A stretch of DNA of 48,597 nucleotides from Leptolyngbyaceae cyanobacterium HOT.MB2.61 (GTDB lineage: Bacteria; Cyanobacteriota; Cyanobacteriia; Leptolyngbyales; Leptolyngbyaceae), in the NCBI GenBank assembly GCA_023511615.1, contig JAIMBL010000010.1:1-48597 (forward strand). Direction: 5' to 3'. Below the pieces are notes generated by a model. The model was not told the origin of the DNA. It searched no databases and was given only the letters and a program-made list of their open reading frames with translations. Position numbers and translations under genes: made by a program. Shown piece by piece: positions 25,985 through 34,317 of the stretch. Within the stretch, counting starts at the first letter, position 1; each line of letters begins with the position of its first letter.

Positions 25985-26794
25985 TTATCCAGGCATTACC
26001 ATCATGCCTAGCAAATGGTCTGCACTCTCCAGGTTCCCCACAACCCGACGCACCGGAAGAGGATAAACCCTGACCAGCGTTGGAGTCGCCGAAATCTGAT
26101 CCTGCTCTGCCAGCTCAGGGTGCCGAGTCACATCAATCACCTTAAGGGTATAGGGATGGCTGAGAGACTCTTCTAGAAATTGATGCAGGCTTTGCAGAAT
26201 GCGCTCCGTCCCTCCACTGGAACCTGATACAAACAGTCGAAACACGTAGCCCTGTGGAGGTTGTGCAGGTTGAAGTGAAGTTCGGTGTAAGGGCTCAGGC
26301 ATAGATAGATCGGTGGGTGGCGGGGCAACTGTCATCGGTTCATTGACCTCCTCCAAATACCTGAACTGACTTCGGTTGCATTGGACGATCAGGTCATGGG
26401 TTTCCCAAAGTTGTGGAAACTGGTGGCGATAAACCGAGAGCACAACCGGGTCGCACAGGCCCTCCTGAAGTGAGGTGGCATGCCATATCAGATCACCCGT
26501 ACCAAATATCTGATTCAGAAGCGGTTGATATCTCAAAATGGCTGGAGCTGCCTCGGCAAAGGTTTGAACCTGACCGGAATAGGGCACAAGCCACCTGTCA
26601 ACCGTAGCGGTGTAGCAGGGAACTAGAAAATGAGGCGGCTCCGATAGCCCCAAAATATCCCGCAATACCATGCAAAGATGCAGATGCCAGCGTTTTTGCT
26701 TATTTGGATCAGAGCAGTAGACCAGATCTCCCCCTGGGGTAAATAGGGCAATTCCCTTAAATAATTCAGGGGAGTTTTTTGAAGAAAGGTCCAC
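25985..26794 (-). CDS. Protein with C-terminal KaiB-like domain and unknown N-terminal domain
   Basis: 269 residues from a GTG start. The C-terminus (about 182-262) has the KaiB/SasA thioredoxin-like pattern: YVFRLFVSGSSGGTERILQS, YTLKVIDVTRHPELAEQDQI, then SATPTLVRVYPLPVRRVVG, including the cis-proline-type TPTL. KaiB-family domains bind KaiC-like ATPases in the circadian clock; SasA carries such a domain. The first 150 residues have no motif I know, with Trp, His and Cys-rich patches, and are joined by a Pro-rich linker (157-180). The gene is 20 bases after pilT on the same strand and probably co-transcribed. Being paired with a retraction ATPase is the reason to suspect a motility link; there is no evidence it binds KaiC. 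Confidence 0.85.
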   Translation of the reverse strand: MDLSSKNSPELFKGIALFTPGGDLVYCSDPNKQKRWHLHLCMVLRDILGLSEPPHFLVPCYTATVDRWLVPYSGQVQTFAEAAPAILRYQPLLNQIFGTGDLIWHATSLQEGLCDPVVLSVYRHQFPQLWETHDLIVQCNRSQFRYLEEVNEPMTVAPPPTDLSMPEPLHRTSLQPAQPPQGYVFRLFVSGSSGGTERILQSLHQFLEESLSHPYTLKVIDVTRHPELAEQDQISATPTLVRVYPLPVRRVVGNLESADHLLGMMVMPG

Positions 26795-26814
26795 AGGTTT
26801 TTCCCTGATCTTGA

Positions 26815-28188
26815 CTACACACGACCTCTGAGAGCTTGAGCCATTTCGTTTGGTTTGGGCGACATCTCTAGTGCGGTTTCCTCAGTAATTCGCCCAGCTT
26901 CGTAAAGCTTATAAAGCGACTGATTCATCGTACACATGCCGTCAAAAGTACATCTGGGAATAATTTGTTCAATTTCCTCAATCTCACCCCGACGGATGTA
27001 GTCCTTGATGGCATCAGTATTGATCATAATGTCATGGAAAGCTGCCCGTTTACCATCCGTTGTCCGACACAACCCCTGAGCCACGACAGCAACCAGAGAC
27101 TCTGCCAGAGAGACTCGCATTGGGGCTTGCTGTTCGGGTTCGTAGAGTTGCAAAATCCGTTCAATTGTTTTAACAGCGCTATTGGTGTGCAGCGTACCCA
27201 TCACCAGGTGGCCAGTCTGAGCAGCTTTAAGAGCAGTGTTCACGGTTTCCTTATCCCGCATTTCACCCACCAGAATGATATCGGGGTCTTCCCGCAGGGC
27301 TGCTTTCAAAGCATTGTCAAATTTACGGGTGTGCATTCCCACTTCCCGGTGTTTGATCAACGCTTTTTTGCTGGTATGGACAAATTCGATCGGATCCTCA
27401 ATAGTGATGATGTGCTTTGGCATTTCGTTGTTGATGTAATCGATCATCGCTGCCAAAGTGGTGGATTTACCGGAACCCGTCGGACCGGTAATCAAAATCA
27501 ATCCTTTGTGATAGTGACAAATATCCTTAAAAACTGGCGGTAGGTTGAGTTGCTCAATAGTAGGAATTTTGAGGGGAATGAGGCGCAAGACCATAGAGGG
27601 ACCGCGCAGCGAATCAAAGATGTTGATCCTGACGCGGGCAAAGTCGTACTGGGTAGCGCCATCAAAGTCTAAATTTTCCTCAAATCTGCGAATCTCTTCA
27701 TCGCTGAGGATTTCGTGTAGCCAGCTATAAAAGGTTTCCCGATCGGTGACGGGCCAATCCGTGGGATCGATTTGACCCCGGTTACGGTAGCGAGGAACTT
27801 CACCCACTCCGACATGGACGTCTGAATAACCTTTGTCGTAGGCATGTTTAATAATTTCTGCCAGGGTTGGAGAGCCATTACTGGGCCCGCGAGGAACGCC
27901 TGGAATGGAAGGGGGGGTAGGACGGTGAACCGCTGGATGAGCTGGGGGAGCACCAGATGGCGGGGTAATGGTTGTATGACCAGGTACCTGGGGAGGAGCA
28001 GCGGGGGGAGCTGCTACAGTTGGGATGCCTGAACCAACAGATTGGGCCGAAACCATAGTGGGAATGCTTGCAGCAGGCGACATAACGGTTGTCGCTCCGT
28101 TCGCTGTCCCTCTGGCAGGCGGTGGGGGTGCGGGTGGAACGCGAGGTGGCGGCGGGGGCGAACTGGGCGGGCGCTGTTGTTCTGTCAT
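26815..28188 (-). CDS. pilT: Type IV pilus retraction ATPase PilT, Pro-rich N-terminus
   Basis: 457 residues. Hexameric ATPase that depolymerises type IV pili to give twitching motility. Walker A GPTGSGKST (235-243), IEDPIEFVH, Walker B-like DIILVGEMRD (near 305-314), the His box GHLVMGTLHT and AIRAGE-equivalent region are all in order. The first 105 residues are a Pro/Ala/Thr-rich disordered extension not found in standard PilT (about 345-370 residues); the second PilT paralog of Synechocystis and relatives has a similar N-terminus, so this is probably a PilT2-type protein involved in phototaxis (inference). Ends 20 bases before the KaiB-domain gene. Confidence 0.93.
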   Translation of the reverse strand: MTEQQRPPSSPPPPPRVPPAPPPPARGTANGATTVMSPAASIPTMVSAQSVGSGIPTVAAPPAAPPQVPGHTTITPPSGAPPAHPAVHRPTPPSIPGVPRGPSNGSPTLAEIIKHAYDKGYSDVHVGVGEVPRYRNRGQIDPTDWPVTDRETFYSWLHEILSDEEIRRFEENLDFDGATQYDFARVRINIFDSLRGPSMVLRLIPLKIPTIEQLNLPPVFKDICHYHKGLILITGPTGSGKSTTLAAMIDYINNEMPKHIITIEDPIEFVHTSKKALIKHREVGMHTRKFDNALKAALREDPDIILVGEMRDKETVNTALKAAQTGHLVMGTLHTNSAVKTIERILQLYEPEQQAPMRVSLAESLVAVVAQGLCRTTDGKRAAFHDIMINTDAIKDYIRRGEIEEIEQIIPRCTFDGMCTMNQSLYKLYEAGRITEETALEMSPKPNEMAQALRGRV

Positions 28189-28481
28189 ATGCTACTTCTC
28201 TACACGTCTGGGAGAGGTGAAGCCTGCCAATTCCAGTAAGTTCGTTGAATTGCCTGTGAAGGGTCAGATCTATGGACAGCGAGGAATGGCTGGATCACGA
28301 CCTGACAGGTAGCATGGTAGTGAACTCTTTGCCAGGCAGTGGTCAATTCCCCCATGCTTATGTTCTTACTAAAATAGCAGACGCCTCTCTATAGTGCAGT
28401 CTTCCCCAAAAGGGGTTCTCCCTATCAGATGGAGTTGCTAGTTCGCGAAGGAAGGAAGGAGGAGGAAGGAGTATAGGGAGT

Positions 28482-28676
28482 ATGAGTCAGACGGAAGGCT
28501 GGTATGTTGTGAAGCAAGAAAATGGGCAATGTGCAGTGGTGCCCGCGGATCAGGTTGAGGAGACACCAACTGAAGACACCTCTCGCTTGGAGCAATGGGG
28601 ACCTTATACTTCTCGAGAGGAGGCGATCGCTCGGCGAGTGGGGTTGATTCGAGCTGGAAAATGCCAGCCTGCTTAG
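28482..28676 (+). CDS. Small conserved cyanobacterial protein
   Basis: 64 residues with GGAGGAAGGAG-type ribosome binding sequence just upstream. N-terminal WYVVKQENGQCAVVPADQV and C-terminal WGPYTSREEAIARRVGLIRAGKCQP are conserved blocks I recognise from other cyanobacteria, sometimes misannotated as DDE transposase family. No transposase motif is present. Acidic in the middle, no membrane segment. Function unknown. Convergent with the protease gene, 27 bases apart. Confidence 0.8.
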   Translation: MSQTEGWYVVKQENGQCAVVPADQVEETPTEDTSRLEQWGPYTSREEAIARRVGLIRAGKCQPA

Positions 28677-28703
28677 AGAAAGAGGCGTATTGAGCGCTCT
28701 TCC

Positions 28704-30020
28704 TTAACTTTTGCTATCAGTTCTTCTGGGAATAGTCTGCTGGGCTTTAATTCGTTGGGTGAGAATGTCAAGTGCCCTGACGTATTGAGGATCGGCAGCA
28801 GTGCCAATTTTGTCACGATTGGTGCTCAAGTCTTTTCGCTGCTCATCGGTGAGCTTGACTTCCACATCCGGATCGATGCCGTGTTTGTTAATATCGCGAC
28901 CGCTAGGAGTCAGGTACTTGGCGATCGTGACTGCCAGACCGGCGCAGTTTTTGGAACTGGGAGTGGCGCAGTCTACACTACGGACGGATTGTACTAAACC
29001 TTTACCAAAGGTTTTGGTACCTACTATCACAGCCCGTTTGTTGTCCTGCAGGGCTCCTGAAAGAATTTCACTGGCACTGGCAGAACCGCCATCGACCAGA
29101 ACCACTAAGGGCTTATCAGTCAGGGCACGATTATTTGCCCGCTCCCGTTCTTGTTCGCCTTTGCGGTCAACGGTGGAGACAATTGCCCCCTCCCTGAGCC
29201 ACATACGAGCAATGTCAATGCTGGTATAAAGCAGACCACCAGGGTTAGAGCGTAAATCCAAAATATAGCCGTTCACCTGCTGCTTTTCTAACTTTTGAAT
29301 CGCATTCCGCATCTCTTGGGGTGCATTCTGGCTGAATTGAATCAGGCGAATGTAACCTATACCACCAATTGAGGTGTTCTGATAGCTATAGCGTACCGGG
29401 TGGATTTCGATACGAGCCCGCTTGAGATTAAATTCAAGTTGCTTATTTCCTCGCAAAATAGTGAGCTTAATTGGGGTTCCCGGTTGTCCGCGAATTAGCT
29501 TCACGGCTTGATCGACCGGCATGCCTTCCGTACTCTTGCCGTCAATATGGGAAATGATGTCTTTGGCCAGGATTCCAGCAGCGGATGCCGGAGAGTCTTC
29601 AATGGGAGCAATAACGGTCAATTTCTTTGTTTTTTCGTCTGCTGCCAGTTGAATCCCGACCCCGCTTAGTTCACCGGAGGTATCAATCTGCATGTTTCTA
29701 AATTCATCCGGGTCCATGAAGCGCGTGTAGGGGTCGTTGAGCTTCTTCAGCATCTCCCGAATGGCTTTGTAAGCCTCTTCCTTACTGGTATAGGAGCGAT
29801 TTAAGTATTCCTTGCGGACCGTCTTCCAATCTACCTGGTTAAAGGTGCCATCGACGTACTGCTGGTCAATAATCTGCCAGACTTCATCTACGAGTTCCTT
29901 CGGACTTTCACTGAAGAAGGCTTGCCCTGCAGATAAATGAAGCCCAGCTCCAGTGATAGTCACAGCGCTAACGGCAGCGGCGGTCGCGCCTAAAACAAGC
30001 CCACGTTTTGTGATTGCCAT
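28704..30020 (-). CDS. Carboxyl-terminal processing protease (Ctp, S41 family)
   Basis: 438 residues starting MAITKRG at 30020; the open frame to 30095 is not family-like. Exported PDZ protease; members process photosystem II D1 precursor (CtpA) or degrade periplasmic proteins. N-terminal hydrophobic signal (about 8-26), tail-specific protease region, PDZ domain (about 105-190), then catalytic blocks GGSASASEI (Ser) and GTKTFGKGLVQ (Lys). The N-terminus looks more like cyanobacterial CtpB/CtpC than CtpA, so the name is left open. Single gene, with 28-bp tandem repeat in its upstream region. Confidence 0.92.
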   Translation of the reverse strand: MAITKRGLVLGATAAAVSAVTITGAGLHLSAGQAFFSESPKELVDEVWQIIDQQYVDGTFNQVDWKTVRKEYLNRSYTSKEEAYKAIREMLKKLNDPYTRFMDPDEFRNMQIDTSGELSGVGIQLAADEKTKKLTVIAPIEDSPASAAGILAKDIISHIDGKSTEGMPVDQAVKLIRGQPGTPIKLTILRGNKQLEFNLKRARIEIHPVRYSYQNTSIGGIGYIRLIQFSQNAPQEMRNAIQKLEKQQVNGYILDLRSNPGGLLYTSIDIARMWLREGAIVSTVDRKGEQERERANNRALTDKPLVVLVDGGSASASEILSGALQDNKRAVIVGTKTFGKGLVQSVRSVDCATPSSKNCAGLAVTIAKYLTPSGRDINKHGIDPDVEVKLTDEQRKDLSTNRDKIGTAADPQYVRALDILTQRIKAQQTIPRRTDSKS

Positions 30021-30161
30021 AGTTCTTGAGCCGAAGGAAAAATTGCAAGAGATTATGCCCAATCTAGCACAGGCAATTTGGAGAAGACGCTGCAATAATT
30101 ACTAAGACAATAATTTTCTAAAGGGAAAATCGTACTTAAATTTTTGTTGAATTTCATAATT

Positions 30162-30190
30162 ATGATTGCTGAATCATGATTGCTGAATCA
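30162..30190. repeat. 14-bp tandem repeat (ATGATTGCTGAATC x2)
   Basis: Two exact copies of ATGATTGCTGAATC in the divergent promoter region between the protease and the U32 peptidase genes. Confidence 0.85.
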
Positions 30191-30291
30191 CCCTAATGAA
30201 GATGCCGCGATCGCCCATAGCCCTCCGCCCATCATTGGCAGCGATATGATGGCTATGGATCCTCCATACCAGGCAGGCTTTGTTAAACCGG

Positions 30292-32907
30292 ATGTATTCA
30301 ATCTCAAATCCTTCCCCTGACTTAGTTGTGCCAAATTTGCGGCGACCAGAGCTACTGTCTCCAGCCGGTCACTGGGACTGTGCCAGAGCGGCGGTTGAAA
30401 ATGGGGCGGATGCCATCTACTTTGGGCTGGAGCGGTTCAATGCGCGTATGCGGGCGCACAACTTTACAGAAGCTGATTTACCGCGCTTGATGGAGTTTTT
30501 GCACCGCCGGGGAGTCAAGGGGTATGTGACACTTAACACGCTTGTCTTTCCCCGTGAATTGGCCGAGGCAGAACACTACCTTCGTACCATCATCGCTGCT
30601 GGGGTTGATGCAGTTATCGTACAGGATGTGGGAATTTGCCGATTAATTCGCCATCTGTCTCCCGACTTTCCGATTCATGCCTCTACCCAGATGACAATTA
30701 CCAGTGCGGCAGGGGTAGAATTTGCCCAATCTCTGGGTTGTCAGTTAGTCGTGCTTGCGCGGGAATGCTCGCTCAAGGAAATTGAGAAGATTCAGAAACA
30801 ACTTGGAGAGCGGGGCATTTCACTGCCTCTAGAAGTCTTTGTACATGGAGCGCTGTGTGTGGCGTATTCGGGGCAGTGCCTGACGAGTGAAGCGTTGGGG
30901 GGGCGGTCTGCCAACCGGGGAGAATGTGCCCAGGCATGCCGGATGCCCTATGAGTTAATTGCGGATGGGCAACTGGTGGAGTTGGGCGATCGCAAATATC
31001 TGCTCAGCCCTCAGGATTTGATGGGCCTGGAGGTGTTGCCAGAGTTGGTGCAGGCGGGGGTAAGCTGCTTGAAGATAGAGGGCCGTCTGAAGACCCCGGA
31101 GTATGTTGCGAATGTGACACGGGTGTATCGCCAGGCTCTAGATCGGGCGATCGCATCGCTTCTGGATGTGAAAACACCAAAACCAAGGAACACAGAGCAT
31201 CGAGAGCAAATTGAAAGATTTTCCTCCTCCCTCCCTCCTCCCCCCTCCCCGGATCGCTACAATCTGGAAATGGCCTTTTCTCGTGGTCTGTACCCAGGCT
31301 GGTTTCGTGGGATTAATAATCAGGAACTGGTTCATGCCCGCTTTGGTAAGAAACGAGGCGTCTACCTGGGAGAAGTTAAGCGCATCAAGAATGACCAGGT
31401 CATCATTCAGCTTCATGCTCCAGTGAAACCAGGGGATGGAGTTGTGTTTGATAGGGGGCATCCCGAAACCCAGGAAGAGGGGGGACGGGTCTATGCCGTT
31501 GAGCAGCGGGGGCAGGAAGCGTGGTTGACCTTTGGGCGACGGGATTTGAATCTACAACGGGTGCAGGCAGGCGATCGGGTTTGGAAGACAAGTGACCCGG
31601 AGCTGGATCGGCAGTTGCGCCAGACCTTTGCTGGGGATGTACCTCAGTTTCAACGCCCAATCTGGCTGGAAATTTATGGCGAGATAGGGCAACCACTGGT
31701 GGCGATCGCCCGTGACGAGCAAGGGCACATCGTTCAGGTAGAGTCTGCCATGCCACTGGTGGAGGCCCATACCCGACCGCTGACGGGCGATCGCCTGCAA
31801 GGACAGTTCGGCAGATTGGGGAATACGCCATTTCGCCTGGAAAGTTTGGCGAACCATCTGCATGGGGCAGTGATGTTGCCTGTCAGCGAACTGAACCGTT
31901 TGCGGCGGGAGATAGTGACCCAGTTGGAGAAATTAAGAGCCCAGCCCAAACGCTGGCAACTGCGGTCCAATGTTTCGTTCAGGGATTTGTTGCCGAACCA
32001 GGGTGGATTGATCGAGAAACGCAGCAATCGCCTCTTACCTCTGCCCCACCTGATTGTACTGGTGCGGAATTTGAACCAGTTACAGGCAGCATTGAAAGCA
32101 GGAATTGAGACGCTTTACTGTGAATTTGAAGACCCACGGGCCTATCGGGAAGCGGTAAAACTCGTCAAGACTCAAGGGCACGAAAACTCATCTCCTCACT
32201 CCCTACTTCCTGCTCCCTCCCTTTGGGTAGCCCCACCGCGAATTACCAAACCAGGAGAACAGTGGATATTGCAACAGGTGCGATCGTCCAATGCGGATGG
32301 TTATCTGGTGCGCAACTATGATCATTTGCAATTTTTTGCAGGGGAACGCTGTATTGGGGATTTTTCCTTAAATATTGCCAATTCCCTGACAGTTTCCTAC
32401 TTCAAACAGTCGTTTGGGTTGGAGCGATTGACCGCATCCTACGATCTAAGCATCAGCCAGCTTGAAGACCTACTCAGAGAAAGTCCACCAGAGTGGTTTG
32501 AAGTGACGATTCACCAGCACATGCCCATGTTTCATATGGAGCATTGTGTATTCTGCGCCTTTCTGTCTACGGGCACGGACTATACAAACTGTGGGCGGCC
32601 CTGTGAGAAAAAGGTGGTGAAGTTGCGCGATCGCGTTGGGGCTGAACACATTTTGCAAGCGGATGCTGGCTGTCGCAATACCCTATTTAACGGAACTGCC
32701 CAAACTGGAGCCGAGTATGCTCAGCGTCTCTTAGATCTGGGTTTGCGCCACTTTCGGATTGAATTTGTTAATGAAACTCCTGAGCAGGTGGTGCAGATTA
32801 TTCAACGCTATCGCCAGTTACTGCAAAGAGAAATCACGGGCTCTCAGCTCTGGCAAGAATTGAAGCTACAGAGTCAGCTTGGGGTGACGCGGGGGCCATC
32901 CCTATGA
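30292..32907 (+). CDS. U32 family peptidase / RNA hydroxylation-type protein with DUF3656
   Basis: 871 residues from the ATG at 30292. The N-terminal U32 domain reads ELLSPAGHWDCARAAVENGAD, then QDVGICRLI, ASTQMTITS and LEVFVHGALCVAYSGQC; the conserved Cys cluster RGECAQACRMPY follows. Relatives (RlhA, TrhP, YhbUV) hydroxylate rRNA/tRNA bases or take part in ubiquinone hydroxylation, and the peptidase label is historical. A DUF3656-like middle and a second U32-like half with HMPMFHMEHCVFCAF come next. Two Ser/Pro-rich inserts (near 300-317 and 630-645) are encoded by polypyrimidine tracts (31190-31255 and 32170-32226). Overlaps the next gene by 4 bases. Confidence 0.9.
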   Translation: MYSISNPSPDLVVPNLRRPELLSPAGHWDCARAAVENGADAIYFGLERFNARMRAHNFTEADLPRLMEFLHRRGVKGYVTLNTLVFPRELAEAEHYLRTIIAAGVDAVIVQDVGICRLIRHLSPDFPIHASTQMTITSAAGVEFAQSLGCQLVVLARECSLKEIEKIQKQLGERGISLPLEVFVHGALCVAYSGQCLTSEALGGRSANRGECAQACRMPYELIADGQLVELGDRKYLLSPQDLMGLEVLPELVQAGVSCLKIEGRLKTPEYVANVTRVYRQALDRAIASLLDVKTPKPRNTEHREQIERFSSSLPPPPSPDRYNLEMAFSRGLYPGWFRGINNQELVHARFGKKRGVYLGEVKRIKNDQVIIQLHAPVKPGDGVVFDRGHPETQEEGGRVYAVEQRGQEAWLTFGRRDLNLQRVQAGDRVWKTSDPELDRQLRQTFAGDVPQFQRPIWLEIYGEIGQPLVAIARDEQGHIVQVESAMPLVEAHTRPLTGDRLQGQFGRLGNTPFRLESLANHLHGAVMLPVSELNRLRREIVTQLEKLRAQPKRWQLRSNVSFRDLLPNQGGLIEKRSNRLLPLPHLIVLVRNLNQLQAALKAGIETLYCEFEDPRAYREAVKLVKTQGHENSSPHSLLPAPSLWVAPPRITKPGEQWILQQVRSSNADGYLVRNYDHLQFFAGERCIGDFSLNIANSLTVSYFKQSFGLERLTASYDLSISQLEDLLRESPPEWFEVTIHQHMPMFHMEHCVFCAFLSTGTDYTNCGRPCEKKVVKLRDRVGAEHILQADAGCRNTLFNGTAQTGAEYAQRLLDLGLRHFRIEFVNETPEQVVQIIQRYRQLLQREITGSQLWQELKLQSQLGVTRGPSL

Positions 32908-34250
32908 GTGAAGCTTCGATTCGGCCAGCCCTAATCACTGCGGTGTTGCCGGATTCCATCGCGGCAGAGATTGGATTTGAGGCGGGCGATCGCCTGGTTG
33001 CCATTAATGGTCAACGTCCCCGTGATTTAATTGATTACCAGTTCCTCTGCGCCGATGAAGTACTGGAACTGGAAGTTCTGGACAGGAATGGCAAAACCCA
33101 CCAGATTGAAATTGAAAAAGACTACGACGAAGATCTGGGGCTGGAATTTGATACGGCCCTGTTTGATGGGTTGATGCAGTGTAATAATCGCTGCCCGTTT
33201 TGCTTTATTGACCAGCAGCCACCCGGAAAACGGGAAACCCTGTATTTAAAAGATGACGACTACCGGCTCAGTTTTCTCTACGGCAGTTACCTGACCTTGA
33301 CCAATCTCAGCTCCAGAGAGTGGGAACGGATTGAACAAATGCGGTTGTCTCCCCTCTACGTATCTGTGCATGCCACAGAGCCAGAGGTGCGGATTCGACT
33401 TTTAAAGAATCCCCGTGCTGGCAAAATTCTGGAGCAATTGCGGTGGTTTCAAGAACGGCGATTGCAAATTCATGCACAGGTTGTTCTTTGCCCCGGAATT
33501 AATGATGGTGACCATCTGACACGGACATTGCTGGATCTGGCTCAATTTCATGGGGAGGATATTCCAGCAGTTGCTTCAGTGGCGGTGGTGCCTGTAGGGT
33601 TAACGCGCTTTCGTCCAGAGGGCGATGAATTAATTCCAGTCACGCCTGAAAAAGCTCAGGAAGTAATTGCTCAGGTACAAGATCTGCAAGCCAAGTTTCG
33701 GCAGCAGTATGGCTCTAATGTGGTTTGGTTGGCAGACGAGTGGTTTTTGATCGCCAGGCAGGAGTTACCGCCGGAATCCCATTACGAGGACTATCCCCAA
33801 ATCGGTAATGGTGTTGGTTCAATTCGGCTATTTCTCAAGGAGTTTCAGAAGGCCGCCCGTAAGTTACCGAAGCGCCTGAAGTTGCCGCGTCGCTTTACCT
33901 GGGTTGTGGGAAATGCGGTGGAACTTGCTTTTCGACCCATTTTGCAGCGGTTAAATCAGGTAAAGGGATTGGAGGTGAGGATGGTGGCGATCGCCAGCGA
34001 GTATTGGGGCCAGACCATAACCGTGACGGGCCTGCTCACCGGACAGGACATTCTCAACGCTCTGAAAGACCAGGATCTGGGCGATGGCGTCCTCCTTCCT
34101 TCCCTCATGCTCAAGCAGGGAGACACCCGCTTTCTGGATGACATGACCATTGCAGACCTGGCCCAGCAATTGAATACTCGAATTCTGCCAGTTAATGGAG
34201 TGGAGGAGTTGATTGAGCGGTGTAAGGGGTGGGGGGTGGATGAGTTTTGA
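32904..34250 (+). CDS. PDZ, radical-SAM-like and DUF512 protein
   Basis: 448 residues. An N-terminal PDZ-like domain (about 1-85, with PDSIAAEIGFEAGDRLVAINGQ) is followed by Cys93, Cys97 and Cys100 in CNNRCPFCF, a C-x3-C-x2-C cluster as in radical SAM enzymes, then FLYGSYLTLTN, LSPLYVSVHATEP and the DUF512 C-terminal half. This combination is a known cyanobacterial family (FeS-oxidoreductase-like) with no known reaction. Gene overlap ATGA with the U32 gene suggests the two work on the same target, possibly RNA. The reading frame ends inside four GAGTTTT heptamers (34244-34269). Confidence 0.88.
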   Translation: MSEASIRPALITAVLPDSIAAEIGFEAGDRLVAINGQRPRDLIDYQFLCADEVLELEVLDRNGKTHQIEIEKDYDEDLGLEFDTALFDGLMQCNNRCPFCFIDQQPPGKRETLYLKDDDYRLSFLYGSYLTLTNLSSREWERIEQMRLSPLYVSVHATEPEVRIRLLKNPRAGKILEQLRWFQERRLQIHAQVVLCPGINDGDHLTRTLLDLAQFHGEDIPAVASVAVVPVGLTRFRPEGDELIPVTPEKAQEVIAQVQDLQAKFRQQYGSNVVWLADEWFLIARQELPPESHYEDYPQIGNGVGSIRLFLKEFQKAARKLPKRLKLPRRFTWVVGNAVELAFRPILQRLNQVKGLEVRMVAIASEYWGQTITVTGLLTGQDILNALKDQDLGDGVLLPSLMLKQGDTRFLDDMTIADLAQQLNTRILPVNGVEELIERCKGWGVDEF

Positions 34251-34269
34251 GTTTTGAGTTTTGAGTTTT
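34242..34269. repeat. GAGTTTT heptamer x4 across a stop codon
   Basis: Four consecutive GAGTTTT units. The first supplies the last codons and the TGA of the radical-SAM/DUF512 gene. Confidence 0.88.
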
Positions 34270-34317
34270 CACCTCCCCCCCTCACCCCTCACTTCACTAA
34301 CAACTAACAACTCTCTC

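Noticed and set aside
26965-27543. 192-residue frame opposite pilT
   Set aside because: Antisense shadow of the ATPase domain.
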